The position numbers and the translations under genes are program-made. Positions 61,050 to 64,000 of a stretch of DNA of 64,000 nucleotides are shown here, piece after piece (positions within the stretch are counted from its first letter, which is position 1; each line of letters opens with the position of its first letter). The notes under the pieces were generated by a model that saw only the letters and a list, made by a program, of their open reading frames with translations, was not told the DNA's origin and searched no databases. The DNA comes from Sarcocystis neurona (taxonomy: Eukaryota > Apicomplexa > Conoidasida > Eucoccidiorida > Sarcocystidae), in assembly GCA_000727475.1 (NCBI GenBank), contig KL647288.1, forward strand, positions 7,095,414 to 7,159,413, read 5' to 3'.

Positions 61050-61195
61050 ATTCGCTGTCTTTCTTCTTCGCTCTTTCTGTGCTTTTACTTTCTTCTTCCA
61101 AGCTTCCTTCTTTGTTCTGTGTTACCCAACCTTCTCTCCCCGTCTTTTTCTCTCTTCATCTGTCATCCCCTCTGTAACACTGTGGGTTCGGAACC
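61050..61195 (+). promoter_or_regulatory. CT-rich leader of the AP-2 mu gene
   Basis: A nearly pure pyrimidine tract of about 125 bp (61050-61175, many TTCTT and CTCTC runs) stops about 20 bp before the start codon at 61196. Such tracts are common in coccidian promoters and 5' UTRs. It could also be the pyrimidine tract of a 5'-UTR intron, but no AG follows closely, so a leader or promoter is more likely. Confidence 0.45.
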
Positions 61196-62994
61196 ATGAT
61201 ATCCGCAATCTATATATTCTCTGTGAAGGGGGAGCTGCTGCTGCAGCGCGTCTACGCACCGCCAGGTCCCCCTCATCCTCATTTGAAGGCACTGGCTCGT
61301 TCTCTGATGGCAAACCGCGCTTTTGGAGAGTTCGCTCCGGTAATTTGTGTGGGCAGGGGAAGCGGCAGTGCCGGCGTGTCGGAGTCGCCTGCTGGTACGT
61401 CTTCTTTTACGTGGTTTATGCCGCCACGTGCAGGTGTGGGAGGTATGGGTTCTCTCCCCTCTTTGGCTCTCTCTGCCACTTCGTCGCCGGTGAGCAACAA
61501 TGGCGCAGCTTCCGCTGCATCCCAGTCTTCGGCTGCTTATTTTCGCCATGGCGCTCGCAGACGCTACGGAGGCGCCCCTATCGATGAGAATGGAGTTATT
61601 TACGTAGCAGCCCTGCATCACAACGGGAACGTCGCATGCGCGTTGGAAGTGCTGCGACGTTTAGCAGCCCTAGTGCAAGCCTTCTTCAGCGCTGCCTTGC
61701 ATGGAGGAGGAGACGTCGGCGGCAGCAACCTAAATCCTCCGAGCGACCTTTCCCGCGTTTCATCACCGGCGGGAGCTACGTTTCGGTCCCAGCGCGGCGT
61801 TTCCGTCGATGCCTATGCTGCAGGCAAGCGAAACGCAGACACAGACGTAGCAGGTGCTGCTGTCCGTGGGAAGACTCCGCCTTCTTCGTGGCAGAAGATG
61901 CGCCGGGGATTGTCAGTACCTCGGGAGTCCGCGGCAGCAGCGAAAGAGGAAAAGGAAACGATGGGAACAGAAGGAGTGCTCATGCCAGCAGCTTCTATTT
62001 CTCCTTTAATGACGTCCGAATACACCTACGGAGCGGTCAGTGACGGCAGCAGCAGGGTGGATGGGGGAGGATCTGTCACAGAGATGTTCATCCGGAAAAA
62101 CTTCGTGCTGCTGCACGAACTTCTTGATGAAGCTGTTGATGGGGGGTACCCACAGCTGCTGGATCTGACAGCTTTGAAGCAGTTCATTTTTCTGGGTAGT
62201 TCACGAGGCGTAGGGAGTCATGTTGGAAGTCTGCTGCCTGCCTGGGCGGCAGATTTGCTTGGCACGGGGGGCGGAACCGGCAGCAGCCAGGCGACAGCAG
62301 GAGGAGCAGTCTTCGGCGGCAGCACGAGCGGGCCGTTTGGAAGTTTGGGTTTGAAACGTGGAGGAGACAGGAGTATGGGAGCGCTACAGGATGTGCTGCA
62401 GTCCAGAAAAATCACCTCTCAGATCACAAGTTCTTGTGCTTGGAGGCCGCCTGGTATAAAGTATCGAAGCAATGAGGTATTTGTTGATGTTGTGGAGTGC
62501 GTGAATGTGCTCATCTCTCAGAACGGAGTTGTTCTTCGTGCAGACGTCAATGGACAGGTAATAATTAACTGTAAACTTTCTGGCATGCCCGAGTGCAAGT
62601 TTGGTCTAAACGATAGATTTATCGGCGCCGGAGGAGGAGGAGCGAGCCACACTAGTAGCGGAAACGCTGGTGCAGAGAACACCAGTGCTGCAGCAACGCG
62701 GCGGCACACGCACACACAACAGCAAGCGCGATGTTCCCTATCAGCGTCTGCCAAGCAGGTCTCTGGACAGACTGTTGACCACGCTGCTGTTGGAGGCCCG
62801 GGTGGAAGCGGCGCCAGCGCCCGAGCTCAGAAAAAGGAGGCGCACCACCAGCAGCACGCAGAGTCTAAAAGACCAGGAGGCATCGTCTTGGATGATTGCC
62901 GCTTCCACCAGTGCGTGAGACTGGCCAAATATGAATCTGAACGAGTCGTCACGTTCATTCCTCCCGACGGCGTCTTCCAACTGATGAGCTACCG
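61196..62994 (+). CDS. AP2M1: AP-2 clathrin adaptor complex, mu subunit (5' exon, partial)
   Basis: The mu subunit recognises tyrosine-based sorting signals on endocytic cargo and binds phosphoinositides at the plasma membrane. The protein starts MISAIYIFSVKGELLLQRVY, the longin-fold N-terminus. It continues with IYVAALHHNGNVACALEVL and NFVLLHELLDEAVDGGYPQ, then the mu-homology domain: ITSQITSSCAWRPPGIKYR, NEVFVDVVECVNVLIS, LSGMPECKFGLNDRF and LDDCRFHQCVRLAKYESE, ending FIPPDGVFQLMSYR at a GTACGG donor. The GMPECKFGLND and DDCRFHQCVRL motifs favour mu-2 over mu-1. Low-complexity inserts lie at about residues 57-120, 150-290, 340-390 and 478-560. The remaining mu-homology exons are outside the window. 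The frame stays open to 63190 without similarity, so the exon end at 62994 is likely but not proven. Confidence 0.85.
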
Positions 62995-64000
62995 GTACGG
63001 TACGACGAAGTTTTCTGAGCGGGAGTCTATCAAGCTAGAATTTTGTGCGGATGTGCGGAAGTTCACGCAAATGCATAATATACATATATATATATGTATA
63101 TGTGGTTGCGTAGAGATGAAATGGGTTCGAAGCGTGCATTTGAGGGCTGGTGGAGTGCCGCCGCAGCCTGGAAGGGAACCTCAGCCGTGACAGCCTGTGT
63201 AGCTACGCGCACGTGTGGAGATGCGCAAAGTGTACTCGGGTACACGTTATTGTATATACGTGAAAATACAGATATTGCAAGTGTGTGGGATGCTCGCACG
63301 ACAATTGCACAACTGGAAAACTGCGACATAGCGTATCTTTGTAAGTGGAGGTGTACGTCGGTGTGCGTGTCGCAGTATAGAAGAGAGATTGGCACGTGCC
63401 GTAGCTTATGCGTGTACACATGTGTATATAAATGTACGTACGCGTATGTGGAAGTGATACTGTGTGAGTGTATGCCTATAGGTATCTGCATACATCGGTA
63501 TAGTTCGGCACGTGAGTATGTAGGTATCGCAGCTTGCTTATAGGCACACACACGCTTTTGGAGGAGACGGGTGCCTCTGGTGGTGGAATATCTGGTAGTG
63601 CCGCCACAGTGGGACACGCGTGACCTTGGTACTGTGTTGCTAGGTTGAAAAGGCACCTCAGGATGCCCTGGTGTAGTGTAAGAAGGATGTATTATGTATC
63701 GAAATAGAGTTTCATTTCGTGGGAGAACTACTGAAGTGTCGGTTTTCATAACGCGATTTCGTGCTTGTGCTGCTGATTGGGCGTAGGCAGGACAAGCCGT
63801 TCGGCCCGCCTTTTCATGTGTCCGGTTCATCCAGCGAGGAACAGTATGAGCGACCCGTGAGAGGGGTCCCTATCTATGCATCTCTGTCCGTCCGTGTAAC
63901 GCTGTGCATAACGATTTTGTGCCGTGGCAACAGCGGCCGCGAGGGTAGTTGCTGTGCCGGCAAAAGGCATTGCCCTGTGTGTATTGCATTCACTTCTTAT
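62995..64000 (+). other. Intron of AP-2 mu, running off the window
   Basis: After the proposed donor no sequence matching the rest of the mu-homology domain is seen, so this is taken as intron. It contains an alternating TATA/TATG run (63077-63104) and many GTGTGCGT and ACGTA tracts. The long minus-strand frame 63063-63830 arises from this low-complexity sequence. Confidence 0.5.
63077..63104. repeat. AT-rich dinucleotide tract
   Basis: Short alternating AT run with near-palindromic flanks in the presumed AP-2 mu intron. Confidence 0.75.

Noticed and set aside
63063..63830. 255-codon minus-strand frame
   Set aside because: Much of it is generated by TATA and GTGTGC low-complexity sequence, giving Tyr/His/Thr runs. 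There is no recognisable domain.

Overview
This is a nuclear window from an apicomplexan parasite, most likely a coccidian of the Toxoplasma/Sarcocystis/Cystoisospora type. The evidence is many short spliceosomal introns with GTAAGT-like donors and C/TAG acceptors, roughly balanced base composition, sparse genes, a giant GCC2/GCC3 repeat protein of the kind known from coccidia, a nuclear gene for mitochondrial uS11, and an AP-2 mu subunit swollen with low-complexity inserts. The long CAG/poly-Gln tracts typical of Eimeria are absent. The genus cannot be fixed from this window.

Layout. Bases 1-7651 hold no gene I can support. A single huge plus-strand gene runs from 7652 to at least 47489. I traced 59 exons with matching splice phases, giving about 4,870 residues. 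It encodes a type I membrane protein: signal peptide, a unique N-terminal domain, a cysteine-rich ectodomain of dozens of CPxGxYC turns (GCC2/GCC3, ephrin-receptor-like), a second kind of cysteine-rich module, a cupredoxin-like domain without copper ligands, one transmembrane helix, and a cytoplasmic tail of about 1,370 residues that is mostly charged coiled coil. Its extreme C-terminus is unresolved. About 3.6 kb of apparently non-coding DNA with AT and GT microsatellites follows.

On the minus strand, 54943-51772 encodes mitochondrial ribosomal protein uS11 in two exons, with a very long N-terminal extension. The region 54944-58586 is silent. A few minus-strand exons of an unrecognised gene may lie at 58671-59790, ending at a 70-bp tandem duplication that carries two splice donors. 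At 61196 the plus-strand gene for the AP-2 clathrin adaptor mu subunit begins; only its first large exon is in the window.

The three supported genes act in different processes (cell-surface or secretory-organelle protein, mitochondrial translation, endocytic cargo selection), and nothing shows that they work together. The exon structure of the giant gene was derived by hand from reading frames, splice motifs and phase continuity. Individual boundaries, especially exons 2-5, 21, 39, 43-45 and the 3' end, need transcript confirmation.
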